Origin: Chryseobacterium foetidum
GTDB taxonomy: Bacteria > Bacteroidota > Bacteroidia > Flavobacteriales > Weeksellaceae
Assembly: GCF_025457425.1 (NCBI RefSeq)
Contig: NZ_JAMXIA010000001.1
Coordinates: forward strand, 434,001-498,000
Reading direction: 5' to 3'
Length of the DNA: 64,000 nucleotides
Positions 23,768 through 33,275 of this stretch are shown in pieces. The notes beneath the pieces were generated by a model. The model did no database searches. It was not told the DNA's origin and worked only from the letters and a program-made list of their open reading frames with translations. The stretch's first letter is position 1, and every line of letters starts with the position of its first letter. Position numbers and translations under genes: made by a program.

Positions 23768-25675
23768 ATGAGAAATTACGTGATAGAAGATTTACCGCAC
23801 TACTTTGAAGAGTACAAAAAATCAATCAAGAACCCGAAAAAGTTTTGGGATAAAGTGGCGGACCAAAATTTTGTCTGGTACCAAAGGTGGAGCAAGGTGG
23901 TAAAATATGATATGAATGAGGCAAAAATCACATGGTTTAAAGATGCTAAATTAAATATCACCAAAAACTGCCTCGACAGACATTTATCCGTACGTGGCGA
24001 AAAAACCGCCATCATTTGGGAACCCAACGACCCAAAAGAAGAAGCGCAACACATTTCCTACAACGAATTATACGAAAGAGTCAACAAAACAGCAAATGTT
24101 CTAAAAGACATGGGCATCGAAAAAGGCGACAGAGTCTGCATCTATCTTCCGATGATTCCAGAATTGGCGGTTACGATGTTGGCCTGTGCGAAAATCGGAG
24201 CTGTACATTCAGTTATTTTCGCCGGATTTTCAGCTTCGGCAGTAGTTTCGAGAGTGAATGACTGCGGCGCAAAAATGCTGATCACTTCAGACGGAAGTTA
24301 CAGAGGCAATAAAGTTTTAGATTTAAAATCAATCATCGACGAAGCTTTGGAAAAATGTCCTACTGTAGAAAAAACTTTGGTGGTCAAAAGAACCAACAAC
24401 GAAGTTAAAATGAAGGAAGGCAGAGATTTCTGGATGGCTGACCTGTACGAAAAAGCCTCTGCCGATTTCGTAACGATCATTATGGATGCCGAAGATCCTC
24501 TGTTTATTCTGTACACATCAGGTTCTACTGGAAAACCTAAGGGAATGCTTCACACCTCTGCCGGCTACATGGTTTATTCGGCATACACATTTAAAAATGT
24601 TTTTAATTATCAGGAAAACGACATTTACTGGTGTACTGCAGATATCGGCTGGATTACGGGACACTCTTACATTTTGTACGGACCGCTTTTAAATGGTGCA
24701 ACCACTGTTATTTTCGAAGGAGTTCCCACCTATCCTGAGCCTGACAGATTCTGGGAAGTTATCGAAAAGCATAAAGTCACTCAATTTTATACTGCACCAA
24801 CCGCCATCCGTTCTTTAGCTAAAGAAAGTGCTGAGTGGGTTGACAAACATGATTTAAGTTCTTTAAGAGTGATCGGATCTGTTGGTGAACCTATTAACGA
24901 TGAAGCATGGCATTGGTTTAACGATCACGTTGGCAGAAAAAAATGTCCGATCGTCGATACGTGGTGGCAAACAGAAACCGGCGGAATTATGATCTCTCCT
25001 ATCCCATTTGTTACGCCGACCAAACCGACGTATGCTACACTCCCATTACCGGGAATTCAGCCCGTTTTAATGGATGACAAACGCAACGAAATTACAGGAA
25101 ATCAGGTGACAGGAAACTTGTGCATCCGTTTTCCTTGGCCGGGAATTGCGAGAACAATTTGGGGCGACCATCAAAGATATAAAGAAACGTATTTCTCGGC
25201 ATTTCCAGGGAAATATTTCACTGGTGATGGTGCTTTGAGAGATGAAGTCGGTTATTACAGAATTACAGGTCGTGTGGATGATGTTGTAATTGTTTCCGGA
25301 CATAATTTGGGAACAGCTCCGATTGAAGACAGCATCAATGAACATCCGGCGGTGGCAGAATCTGCGATTGTAGGTTTCCCGCACGATATTAAAGGAAGTG
25401 CATTGTATGGTTTTGTTATTTTAAAAGATTCAGGATCAGACAGAAAGCAGGAAAATTTAGTAAAAGAAATTAATCAGTTGATCTCAGATCAGATTGGTCC
25501 GATTGCTAAACTGGATAAAATTCAGTTTGTTTCCGGACTTCCGAAAACCCGTTCTGGAAAGATTATGCGCAGAATTTTACGAAAAATTGCCGAAGGTGAC
25601 TTCTCTAATTTTGGAGATACTTCTACTCTATTAAATCCTGAAATTGTGGAGGAAATTAAAAATGAAAGAATATAA
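23768..25675 (+). CDS. acs: acetyl-CoA synthetase (AMP-forming)
   Basis: 635 residues, close to standard Acs. N-terminal FVWYQRWSKVVKYD, P-loop LYTSGSTGKPKGMLHT, ADIGWITGHSY, WWQTETGGIM and ITGRVDDVVIVSGHNLGTAPIE are all present, and the adenylation-step Lys598 is in LPKTRSGK. It makes acetyl-CoA from acetate, ATP and CoA. The lysine region is the usual site of acetylation control. The CrbS-like sensor upstream suggests acs is its regulated target. A perfect small inverted repeat GTGTTC-N6-GAACAC at 23707-23724 lies 44 bp before the start and could be an operator. A strong terminator follows the stop. Confidence 0.95.
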   Translation: MRNYVIEDLPHYFEEYKKSIKNPKKFWDKVADQNFVWYQRWSKVVKYDMNEAKITWFKDAKLNITKNCLDRHLSVRGEKTAIIWEPNDPKEEAQHISYNELYERVNKTANVLKDMGIEKGDRVCIYLPMIPELAVTMLACAKIGAVHSVIFAGFSASAVVSRVNDCGAKMLITSDGSYRGNKVLDLKSIIDEALEKCPTVEKTLVVKRTNNEVKMKEGRDFWMADLYEKASADFVTIIMDAEDPLFILYTSGSTGKPKGMLHTSAGYMVYSAYTFKNVFNYQENDIYWCTADIGWITGHSYILYGPLLNGATTVIFEGVPTYPEPDRFWEVIEKHKVTQFYTAPTAIRSLAKESAEWVDKHDLSSLRVIGSVGEPINDEAWHWFNDHVGRKKCPIVDTWWQTETGGIMISPIPFVTPTKPTYATLPLPGIQPVLMDDKRNEITGNQVTGNLCIRFPWPGIARTIWGDHQRYKETYFSAFPGKYFTGDGALRDEVGYYRITGRVDDVVIVSGHNLGTAPIEDSINEHPAVAESAIVGFPHDIKGSALYGFVILKDSGSDRKQENLVKEINQLISDQIGPIAKLDKIQFVSGLPKTRSGKIMRRILRKIAEGDFSNFGDTSTLLNPEIVEEIKNERI

Positions 25676-25696
25676 AATCGTTTAATTAAATAATTG

Positions 25697-25724
25697 AAAA
25701 CCTCGCAGAAATGTGAGGTTTTTT
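25697..25724 (+). terminator. intrinsic terminator of acs
   Basis: AAAACCTCGC and GTGAGGTTTT pair (one G-T) around a 6-nt loop, followed by TT, 21 bp after the acs stop. Confidence 0.85.
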
Positions 25725-25751
25725 AGTTACTTTTAAATTCAATTTTGAACG

Positions 25752-26717
25752 ATGAAAAAACTGATTATTTTGTTATTTCCCTGCATTCTTTCAAACGCTC
25801 AAAGCTATAAAATCACAGATTTCTCTAAAGATTTCTATGCAACTGTTACCAAAAACAAATCTTCGCAAACACTCAAGGTTTTCAGTTTGAAAAATAAAAA
25901 ACCGCTTATTAATCAGGAAGTGCATCTTGATGATTATGATTTTGAAAATATAAAATCCAATATTGCAGAAATTCCTTATGGTCATCAGAGTATCATAATT
26001 TATGATGATTTCAATTTTGACGGTAAAAAAGATCTCGCTTTGAAATACGGAAACGAAAGTTGCTATGGAGGTCCTTCATATAATGTGTACATTAACGATA
26101 AGAACGGTTTTGTAGAAAATCCGAATTTTTCAGATTTGGCACAAAACTACTGTGGTTTTTTTGATGTTGATGAATCTAAAAAACAAATCCATGTCATGAC
26201 AAAGTCCGGTTGTTGTTGGCATCAGTATTCTGATTTTATAATAAAAAATGGAAAACCATTTCTGATAAAACAATCAGAAGAAGCGTTAGATGCTACGGGA
26301 CTTTATTTTGAAACTACAGTTAAAGAATGGAAAAACAAATACATTTATTATAAATTCAAGACCATCGCTGCAGATATTGTTGCAGATTATATTCTTACAA
26401 GCTACACGGTAGAAAATGCTAAAAAGATGTATCTTATTAAGAAGTATGACAATGATCTTTATTACTTATTTACTAAAAAAAATGGCGACATTGAACTTTT
26501 GTACAGCGATAAATTTTTCTATTCTAAAAAAGATAATTCGCTCGCTTTCTCAAGCGGAAATGCCGGTTATAAAATTTTCAACGACAGGATCGAAGTTACT
26601 GTCAATAAAATGAAAACGATTATTAATGCAGATGTTAAAACAAGAAAAAATAATATTTCTAACATTTATGATGTCTTCAAAAAGGAAAACATTCAAAATC
26701 TCGAAATTATATACTGA
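25752..26717 (+). CDS. secreted hypothetical protein with an XAC2610-like/VCBS-like segment
   Basis: 321 residues with a signal peptide (MKKLIILLFPCILSNAQ). The middle part has IIIYDDFNFDGKKDLALKYG, an acidic loop like the calcium-binding FG-GAP/VCBS motif, followed by a cysteine-containing stretch (SCYGGPSYNVYI, YCGFFDVDE, SGCCWHQYSDF). This resembles proteins annotated XAC2610-related. No enzyme motif is visible. It is probably periplasmic or surface located; function unknown. It stands alone between the acs terminator and a separate small gene. Confidence 0.7.
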   Translation: MKKLIILLFPCILSNAQSYKITDFSKDFYATVTKNKSSQTLKVFSLKNKKPLINQEVHLDDYDFENIKSNIAEIPYGHQSIIIYDDFNFDGKKDLALKYGNESCYGGPSYNVYINDKNGFVENPNFSDLAQNYCGFFDVDESKKQIHVMTKSGCCWHQYSDFIIKNGKPFLIKQSEEALDATGLYFETTVKEWKNKYIYYKFKTIAADIVADYILTSYTVENAKKMYLIKKYDNDLYYLFTKKNGDIELLYSDKFFYSKKDNSLAFSSGNAGYKIFNDRIEVTVNKMKTIINADVKTRKNNISNIYDVFKKENIQNLEIIY

Positions 26718-26867
26718 TATAACACGCGAAACTTCAAAGCCGATAGACAATCTATTAAATTATAATAAATATTTATAGAAAAAATAAAATATTTAATTAT
26801 TATGTAAATTTTTCGCAATCATATACAATTATTTTGTACCTTTAATGCAAATCCAAAACAAAATATC

Positions 26868-27233
26868 ATGTCTACAATTATTACCGGTGTTTTCCAGAGA
26901 CACAGCGATTATAAAAGACTCGAAATCGAGCTTGAAATGGCAGGTTTCGATAATGCAGACTACATTGTATATATCACAGAAAATCATCATGATTCACCTT
27001 ACATGACCAGCGTTCAGATCACAAATCCTGAACAGGAAAATGAGGTAAGAAAGGTTTTTGCGGAGAATTCTGTGCTAAAGACTTACCACATAGAAAACAT
27101 GAGCATCAGTCAGGCATCTTATGCGACCGTTAAAAAGTACATTGATGCCAAAAACAAAACTGAAATTCACGCAAGTCCGGATCTTCGATTCAAAGGTGCC
27201 ACAGAAGGCATGGACTCTGAAGTGAAATTTTGA
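26868..27233 (+). CDS. conserved-looking hypothetical protein, 121 residues
   Basis: Not recognised. The protein has alternating strand/helix pattern: MSTIITGVFQRHSDYKRLEIEL, then DYIVYITENHHDSPYMTSVQI, then a helix around ENEVRKVFAENSVLKTY, suggesting a ferredoxin-like alpha/beta fold as in small stress or signalling proteins. No signal peptide or membrane segment is seen. A -7-like TACCTTTA lies 23-30 bp before the ATG, and a strong terminator follows, so it is a monocistronic gene. Confidence 0.7.
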   Translation: MSTIITGVFQRHSDYKRLEIELEMAGFDNADYIVYITENHHDSPYMTSVQITNPEQENEVRKVFAENSVLKTYHIENMSISQASYATVKKYIDAKNKTEIHASPDLRFKGATEGMDSEVKF

Positions 27234-27263
27234 AAAAAACTAATTCATTAAACTAATAACCAT

Positions 27264-27294
27264 AATCCGCAGCCAAAAAACTGCGGATTTTTTT
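27264..27294 (+). terminator. intrinsic terminator
   Basis: Perfect 9-bp stem AATCCGCAG / CTGCGGATT with an 8-nt A-rich loop, followed by a T run, 30 bp after the preceding stop. Confidence 0.93.
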
Positions 27295-27356
27295 GTGGGT
27301 TTAAATTGATAACTGCGTTTATTTTTCGTATTTTCGTCTACACAAAGCCTTCGCAA

Positions 27357-29561
27357 ATGAGTTATGACCTGGAACAGGAGAATAAAGAAATTCTCGCAAG
27401 ATATAAAGATCTGATTTCTAATACTTACCGTACATTAGATGAAGAACACAACAAACTGATAAGAAAGGCTTTTGATATCGCTCTGGATGCTCACAAAGAC
27501 CAGAGAAGAAAATCCGGAGAGCCCTACATTTATCACCCTATCGCCGTTGCAAAAATTGTCGCTACAGAGATTGGTTTGGGAGCAACATCCATTGCCTGTG
27601 CACTTTTACATGATGTAATCGAAGATTCAGATTACACGTTTGAAGATTTACAGAAAATATTTGGGTCTAAAATCGCAGAGATCGTGAATGGTCTTACCAA
27701 AATTTCGATCATGAACCATCAGAATATTTCGGTTCAGTCTGAAAATTACAGGAAACTTCTGCTTACCCTTTCCGAAGATTTCAGGGTAATTCTGATCAAA
27801 ATTGCAGACCGCCTTCACAACATGCGTACTTTGGAAAGTATGGCGCCCGACAAGCAAAAGAAAATTGCTTCCGAAACCGTTTACATCTACGCTCCGATGG
27901 CGCACCGTTTAGGTTTGTATTATATCAAATCTGAGCTTGAAGACCTTTCATTAAAATATAATAATCCTGAAGTATACAACGAGATCACATCAAAACTTGA
28001 ACTTGCAAAAGAATCAAGGGAAAAATATATTGAGGAATTTAAAGATGAAGTTTCAGACCGTCTGAAAGATGAAGGTTTAAATTTCAGCATCAAAGGTAGG
28101 GCGAAAGCCATCTCTTCAATTTACAGGAAAATGCTGAAGCAAGGCGTTTCCTTTGAGGAAGTCTATGACAATTATGCCATCAGAATCACCTATAAGTCGG
28201 ATGCCAAAAACGAGAAATTTCTCGCATGGAAAATATATTCTATTGTAACGGATGTTTATCATTCCAACCCTTCCAGAATGAGGGACTGGATCACACAACC
28301 CCGATCAACAGGATATGAAAGCTTACACCTAACCGTTTTGGGACCAGACAGAAAGTGGATTGAAGTTCAGATCCGTTCCGAAAGAATGGATGACATCGCT
28401 GAAAAAGGTGTTGCCGCCCATTACAAATACAAAGAAGGCTACAAACAAAGCACTGAAGACCGAAATTTTGAAAAATGGGTAACGGAAATCAGAGATGTCT
28501 TGGAACAGCAGCAGAATCTGAGTACATCCGAACTTTTAGATAATATTAAACTTAATCTCTATTCAAAAGAAGTATTTGTTTTTACCCCGAAAGGTGAGAT
28601 AAAAATCCTTCCAACCAACGCTTCGGCTCTGGATTTTGCATTTTCTGTGCATTCAGATTTGGGAATGAAATGTTTGGGAGCGAAAATCAATGGCAAACTG
28701 GTTCCGATTTCCTATAAACTTCAAAACGGTGATCAGATCGATATTTTATCATCTCAAAATCAAAAACCAAAGTCTGACTGGCTGGATTTTGTTGTTACAT
28801 CAAAAGCCAAGTCTAAAATCAAAGGATTTCTCAATTCACAGAAAAACTCTCTGGTAGATGAAGGTAAAGAAATTCTTCAGCGAAAACTCCGTCATGCAAA
28901 AATCAATTTTAATGACGAAGAAATCAATAAGCTTCAGAAGTTTTTTAATCTTAAAACATCTCAGGAATTATTTTTAAAATTCCAAAGTAACGAATTAGAT
29001 GTCAGCAGCTTAAGAAAATATATTGAAAGTAAAAATGTGTTTAATAATTTACTTTCGAGATTCAGAAAATCGCCATCTAAAAACGTTCATTACGAGGAGC
29101 CAAAAGAGCAGAATCTCGACATGATTGTTTTCGGCAAAGATGAAGAAAAACTGAATTATTCTTATGCAAAATGCTGCACCGTAATTCCTGGAGACAAAAT
29201 TTTTGGTTTTATTACCATTTCAGAAGGAATAAAAGTTCATTTGGACACATGCCCGAACGCTATAAACCTGCGTGCACAATATGATTACCGTGTAATTCCT
29301 GCCAAATGGGTGAACGAGGAAAGCTTTAAAAACAGAGTGAAAATAGAGATTGAAGGACTTGACAGAATGGGAATGATCAACGACATTACCACCGTAATCA
29401 GCGGAGCGATGGGCATGGATATGAAAAGTATGTCGATTGAATCCAACGACGGGATTTTTACAGGAAACATCAATCTCGAAGTAAAGCACACAGGTCAGTT
29501 GGAAGAAACCTTTAAAAAACTGAAAGACATCAACGGAGTTTCAAGAGTGAGAAGATTGTAA
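27357..29561 (+). CDS. rel: bifunctional (p)ppGpp synthetase/hydrolase (Rel/SpoT)
   Basis: 734 residues from ATG 27357 (MSYDLEQ); the open frame extends to 27306 but a -7-like TATTTTCG lies there, so the shorter start is preferred. The HD hydrolase domain has HPIAVAKI and ALLHDVIEDSDYT plus IKIADRLHNMRTL. The synthetase domain has GRAKAISSIYRKM and STGYESLHLTV. TGS (about residues 395-455) and a C-terminal ACT domain (VKIEIEGLDRMGMI) complete the long Rel layout. It makes and degrades the stringent-response alarmone. nhaA follows after 2 bp. Confidence 0.96.
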   Translation: MSYDLEQENKEILARYKDLISNTYRTLDEEHNKLIRKAFDIALDAHKDQRRKSGEPYIYHPIAVAKIVATEIGLGATSIACALLHDVIEDSDYTFEDLQKIFGSKIAEIVNGLTKISIMNHQNISVQSENYRKLLLTLSEDFRVILIKIADRLHNMRTLESMAPDKQKKIASETVYIYAPMAHRLGLYYIKSELEDLSLKYNNPEVYNEITSKLELAKESREKYIEEFKDEVSDRLKDEGLNFSIKGRAKAISSIYRKMLKQGVSFEEVYDNYAIRITYKSDAKNEKFLAWKIYSIVTDVYHSNPSRMRDWITQPRSTGYESLHLTVLGPDRKWIEVQIRSERMDDIAEKGVAAHYKYKEGYKQSTEDRNFEKWVTEIRDVLEQQQNLSTSELLDNIKLNLYSKEVFVFTPKGEIKILPTNASALDFAFSVHSDLGMKCLGAKINGKLVPISYKLQNGDQIDILSSQNQKPKSDWLDFVVTSKAKSKIKGFLNSQKNSLVDEGKEILQRKLRHAKINFNDEEINKLQKFFNLKTSQELFLKFQSNELDVSSLRKYIESKNVFNNLLSRFRKSPSKNVHYEEPKEQNLDMIVFGKDEEKLNYSYAKCCTVIPGDKIFGFITISEGIKVHLDTCPNAINLRAQYDYRVIPAKWVNEESFKNRVKIEIEGLDRMGMINDITTVISGAMGMDMKSMSIESNDGIFTGNINLEVKHTGQLEETFKKLKDINGVSRVRRL

Positions 29562-29563
29562 AT

Positions 29564-30727
29564 ATGAATCTTAGTGTCTACTTTATTAAATTTCTGAAAA
29601 ACAGCCGGTCATCGGGAATCCTATTGATATTTTGTGTTGCAGCAGCTTTATTGATTGCCAATTCATCACTGAACGAAGGTTTCAATAACATTCTGAATTA
29701 TAAACTCGGAGCGGAAAATTTACATTTAAAATACTCTGTCAGCACCTGGATTAATGATGGTTTAATGGCCATCTTCTTTCTTTTGGTAGGTCTGGAAATT
29801 AAGAGAGAAATTCTGGAAGGCGAGCTTGCTTCATTTAAAAAAGCATCGCTTCCCATCTTCGCTGCAGTCGGCGGAATGGTGGTTCCTGCTTTAATTTTTC
29901 TGGTATTTAATTTTAAAACAGATTTCAGCAATGGCTGGGGAATTCCAATGGCGACAGATATTGCATTTTCGCTTGCAATCATTTCGCTTTTGGGAAACAA
30001 AGTTCCTGCTTCATTAAAGATTTTTTTGGCAGCTTTGGCGATTGTGGATGATCTCGGAGCTATTTTAGTGATTGCATTTTTTTATACAGATTCAATCCAT
30101 TTTTTAAGCCTTCTGATCTCTTTCGGAATTGTCGGGTTGCTGGCTTTACTTAATTATCTGAAAGTTAAAAACATAGTCTTCTATCTGATTTCAGGAGCTT
30201 TTTTATGGTATTTTTTGCATCAGTCAGGTATTCATGCAACGATTGCGGGAGTTCTTTTGGCATTTACCATTCCAACAAATAAATCATCTGTAATTCCCTC
30301 TCCTCTTGAGAAACTGGAGCATCAGCTTCATATTCCTGTTAATTTTTTAATTATGCCTATTTTTGCTTTGGCAAACACCAATATTCATTTCGAAAATGGT
30401 ATGATTGAGGGTTTAACAAATAGTTTAAGCCTCGGAATTATTTTTGGTTTGGTAGTCGGAAAGCTTGTAGGCATCAACCTTTTCTCATTTTTAGCCGTAA
30501 AATTAAAATTGAGCAGCCTTCCTGAGAACAGCAGTTGGAGACAGATGGCAGGCGTTGGTCTACTTGCAGGAATTGGCTTTACAATGTCGATTTTTATTGC
30601 ATTGCTTTCATTTAAAAATGAAATTCAGATTCAGAATGAAGCTAAGTTTGCTGTCCTGATTGCTTCCTTGATTGCGGCAGTTTCCGGTGCATTGGTTTTA
30701 AAAATGAGCTCTGCAAAAAGTAATTAA
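29564..30727 (+). CDS. nhaA: Na+/H+ antiporter NhaA
   Basis: 387 residues, about 11-12 membrane segments, with the NhaA hallmarks: FFLLVGLEIKREI, GGMVVPALIF, MATDIAFSLAIISLLG and the paired aspartates of LAIVDDLGAI that bind the exported ion, then GIGFTMSIFIALLSF. It exchanges internal sodium for external protons. It starts 2 bp after the rel stop, so it is co-transcribed with the stringent-response gene. Confidence 0.97.
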   Translation: MNLSVYFIKFLKNSRSSGILLIFCVAAALLIANSSLNEGFNNILNYKLGAENLHLKYSVSTWINDGLMAIFFLLVGLEIKREILEGELASFKKASLPIFAAVGGMVVPALIFLVFNFKTDFSNGWGIPMATDIAFSLAIISLLGNKVPASLKIFLAALAIVDDLGAILVIAFFYTDSIHFLSLLISFGIVGLLALLNYLKVKNIVFYLISGAFLWYFLHQSGIHATIAGVLLAFTIPTNKSSVIPSPLEKLEHQLHIPVNFLIMPIFALANTNIHFENGMIEGLTNSLSLGIIFGLVVGKLVGINLFSFLAVKLKLSSLPENSSWRQMAGVGLLAGIGFTMSIFIALLSFKNEIQIQNEAKFAVLIASLIAAVSGALVLKMSSAKSN

Positions 30728-30737
30728 ATTTTAATCA

Positions 30738-31118
30738 TTAATTTTTGACAACACTCCACGTTCCTTTTGCGTTTCCCATTTCCCAGGTTCCGCTTTTGTT
30801 CTGTAAATTTCCGTAAATGATGAAACCCTGAGGTGATTTTACTGTTGTGTTGAAAGAAGACCCGATAAGACTGGTCCAATAAGAATCCGTTCCACCGTTT
30901 GTACTTCTTATTACTCCCGCAGAAGCATCTTTAGCAATATTTACTGTAAGACTACCGCTGATGTCGCCGGAGTAAGTTCCCGTATATTTACCCATAAATT
31001 CTGAAGTGAAATTTTCCTGTGTCCTTTTTTCTTCAGCCTGATCCAGAATATGCTGACAAGACTGCAGACTGACCACGATGCACAGCAGACAAATTTTAAT
31101 TATCCTGTTTCTCATCAT
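30738..31118 (-). CDS. small lipoprotein of unknown function
   Basis: 126 residues with a lipoprotein signal (IKICLLCIVVSLQSC; lipobox LQSC, Cys21). The mature part is a predicted all-beta domain (KYTGTYSGDISGSLTVNI, GTWEMGNAKGTWSVV) with no catalytic motif. The start overlaps the 3' end of the YihY/BrkB-like gene by 23 bp, so it is its downstream operon partner. It converges on nhaA with a 10-bp gap. Confidence 0.75.
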   Translation of the reverse strand: MMRNRIIKICLLCIVVSLQSCQHILDQAEEKRTQENFTSEFMGKYTGTYSGDISGSLTVNIAKDASAGVIRSTNGGTDSYWTSLIGSSFNTTVKSPQGFIIYGNLQNKSGTWEMGNAKGTWSVVKN

Positions 31119-32133
31119 CTGTTTTCTTTTGTTTTAAGTCAATTTTACGTGTATGCTCATCGTCACCATCAAAACTAGGCTCAAATGTAGTTGAAATATA
31201 CTGATCGGCTTCATTTTTCAGCTCGTCGGCAAGTAGTTTTTCAACTCTGAGTTTTCTTAAAGCCATGTTCAGTTCATTACCAAAAAGCAGCAAATAAACA
31301 TTTACATTGATCCAGACCATCAATAAAATCATACTTCCGATGGAACCGTATAAAACGTTGTATCTGGCAATATTTTTAACGTAAAGTGTGAAAAAATAGG
31401 TAGTGATAATAAACAGAACTGTAGTAAGAATCGCTCCCGGAACAGCCTGTCTGAACCGCACAATTTTCACAGTTCCCAACCAGTAAAATAAGGTTAAAAG
31501 CAAAAAGAAAAATACCGGAAATGATACAAAACCAATGATTGCAGAAAGATTTTTCGTCAGCCATGTAATATTATCAATGGGCGTGAAAAGTTTCATTACG
31601 ACTTCCACATAATAAACACCGAAAAGAGCGAGGAAAACAATGGTTACAAAGCCGATTGTGATAAAAAATGAAAGAATAAACTCTTTCACATCACTTAGTT
31701 TTTCTTCGGATTTCTCGTTGAAGCCGCTGATCAGGGCAAAAGTTCCGTTGGTGGCAAAAATCAAGGCAATAAGAATGGTTAAATTACTGATTCCCTTCAT
31801 GTTAGGAATAATATTATCTTCAATATAGGATCTTACGTCACCTTCAATATTGCTTGGGAAAATATTGTGCATCAAGACCTCAAAAATATAAAATTGGAGC
31901 TTGTCGTAATGAGGCATGTAGGGTAAAACCGACAGTAAAAACAATATAAAAGGAAAAAGACTTAAGGTAAAATTCCAGGAAATTCCTGCAGCTTTTCGTC
32001 CGATTCTGTCTTTAAAAACTCCGGCAAAATAAATCTGGAACATCTCCCAAAGAGAGATTCCCAGTACAGGAAGGTGAATATCTTCGAAAAATTTCTGAAT
32101 CCTCAGGAATACTGCGGGAGTTTTAATTGCCAT
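31096..32133 (-). CDS. YihY/BrkB-family inner-membrane protein
   Basis: 345 residues from ATG 32133 (MAIKTPAVFLR); the frame is open further back but only through the preceding gene. Six membrane segments and family motifs RKAAGISWNFTLSLFPFILF, GTFALISGFN and LYGSIGSMILLMVWINVNVYLLLFGNELN are present. The C-terminus is a charged cytoplasmic tail. Function of the family is uncertain (once wrongly called RNase BN). The start overlaps the end of the DUF4421-like gene by 11 bp. Confidence 0.88.
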   Translation of the reverse strand: MAIKTPAVFLRIQKFFEDIHLPVLGISLWEMFQIYFAGVFKDRIGRKAAGISWNFTLSLFPFILFLLSVLPYMPHYDKLQFYIFEVLMHNIFPSNIEGDVRSYIEDNIIPNMKGISNLTILIALIFATNGTFALISGFNEKSEEKLSDVKEFILSFFITIGFVTIVFLALFGVYYVEVVMKLFTPIDNITWLTKNLSAIIGFVSFPVFFFLLLTLFYWLGTVKIVRFRQAVPGAILTTVLFIITTYFFTLYVKNIARYNVLYGSIGSMILLMVWINVNVYLLLFGNELNMALRKLRVEKLLADELKNEADQYISTTFEPSFDGDDEHTRKIDLKQKKTDDEKQDN

Positions 32134-33169
32134 GTTTCTTTTTAAAATTATTGAATTTTTCTTCGGCCTTATCAAATACTTTCTCTGCAAATTTCGGGTT
32201 ATTAAACCGAATACCAAAACCTATTCTTGCCTGCCAGTGTGTGAATGAGTAAAAATTTTCATTTCTGTTATTCGTCCAGTTCATCATTCCTGATACTCCG
32301 GCGAAAAACCTGCCATTATCGTAGCCAAATCTTCCCGCAGAATTCAGGCCAATATTAAAATCATGAAAACGTTCAGAAATAATTCTTGCATAATAGACCT
32401 GCGGATAAAGTTCAGCAATTGCGTACCAGTTTTTACCGAAAACACGCTGCATTCCTACGCCGGATTTAATCGCAATTTTTAAATCCCGTGAAGGCGAGTC
32501 TTCCTGTGGGTCTGTAATTTCAACATCCTGAAACCGCACCGTGTTGGTGTTTCTCATAATGTTGTACTGATATGCCAGACCTGTCATAATAATCCATTCA
32601 TTCTTTGTCGGTTGGTACGTCATGTTGGTGAACGGGCGGTAATTTTCTTTGTTTCCCTTCCACAAATAGCTGGTTTCACCCTGAAATGAAAGATATTCGG
32701 CGTTGGGGAAAATAAAATTATCAGTAAAATCAATTGGAGGAGCGTCTGATGCTGAAATATCATTGAAAAACCTTTTGCTGTCGGCAAGATACAGACCTTT
32801 CATCATGCTCAATCCTGCAAACTGCCGGAATTTTGAGCCCGGAAAGAACGCAAAACCAAGATTAAAATAGGTAGTTTTTCCTTTAAGTTTATCGTCATTG
32901 TTGATCGATAGAAATTTTGGAGCGAACGAGAATGTAGCATCAATAAAACGGTATCTGAGAAAAAATTCTGCATAAAAAGCGTCGTTGGCTTTCAGTTCAT
33001 AAATGTTTTTCCCGTAATTAAGACCGAAAGTATTATCGATATAATTGGTGCCCGCCACGATTGAAACAGTGTTTTTTGCAGTACTGAAATTCTGATTCAG
33101 AGAATCTTTTTCCTGAGATTTAAACATCGCAGAAATAACCAGAACGGAAATGGTATATTTTACTTTCAA
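32123..33169 (-). CDS. DUF4421-like outer-membrane-associated protein
   Basis: About 348 residues if started at TTG 33169, giving the signal peptide LKVKYTISVLVISAMFKSQ. The frame stays open to 33304, but that region lies across the rlmH promoter and start, so I reject the longer form. The mature part is beta-rich with motifs such as GTNYIDNTFGLNYGKN, RFIDATFSF and FNLGFAFFPG, as in DUF4421 proteins of Bacteroidota, probably a barrel. It ends in a basic KKKHGN tail. It starts a three-gene leftward operon with the BrkB-like protein and the lipoprotein. The non-ATG start is a guess. Confidence 0.72.
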   Translation of the reverse strand: MKVKYTISVLVISAMFKSQEKDSLNQNFSTAKNTVSIVAGTNYIDNTFGLNYGKNIYELKANDAFYAEFFLRYRFIDATFSFAPKFLSINNDDKLKGKTTYFNLGFAFFPGSKFRQFAGLSMMKGLYLADSKRFFNDISASDAPPIDFTDNFIFPNAEYLSFQGETSYLWKGNKENYRPFTNMTYQPTKNEWIIMTGLAYQYNIMRNTNTVRFQDVEITDPQEDSPSRDLKIAIKSGVGMQRVFGKNWYAIAELYPQVYYARIISERFHDFNIGLNSAGRFGYDNGRFFAGVSGMMNWTNNRNENFYSFTHWQARIGFGIRFNNPKFAEKVFDKAEEKFNNFKKKHGN

Positions 33170-33249
33170 AAGACGTGTGTTTCCGGGTAAAAATAAGCAT
33201 TTAAAATAACATTGATCATTGGAGGGCAGATAAACTCTGACAAAATAAA

Positions 33250-33257
33250 TATCTTTG
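33250..33257 (+). promoter_or_regulatory. -7 promoter box of rlmH
   Basis: TATCTTTG matches TAnnTTTG; rlmH ATG is 18 bp downstream. A clear TTTG -33 box at the proper spacing is not seen. Confidence 0.55.
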
Positions 33258-33275
33258 CAGTCTAAAAATTCTACA

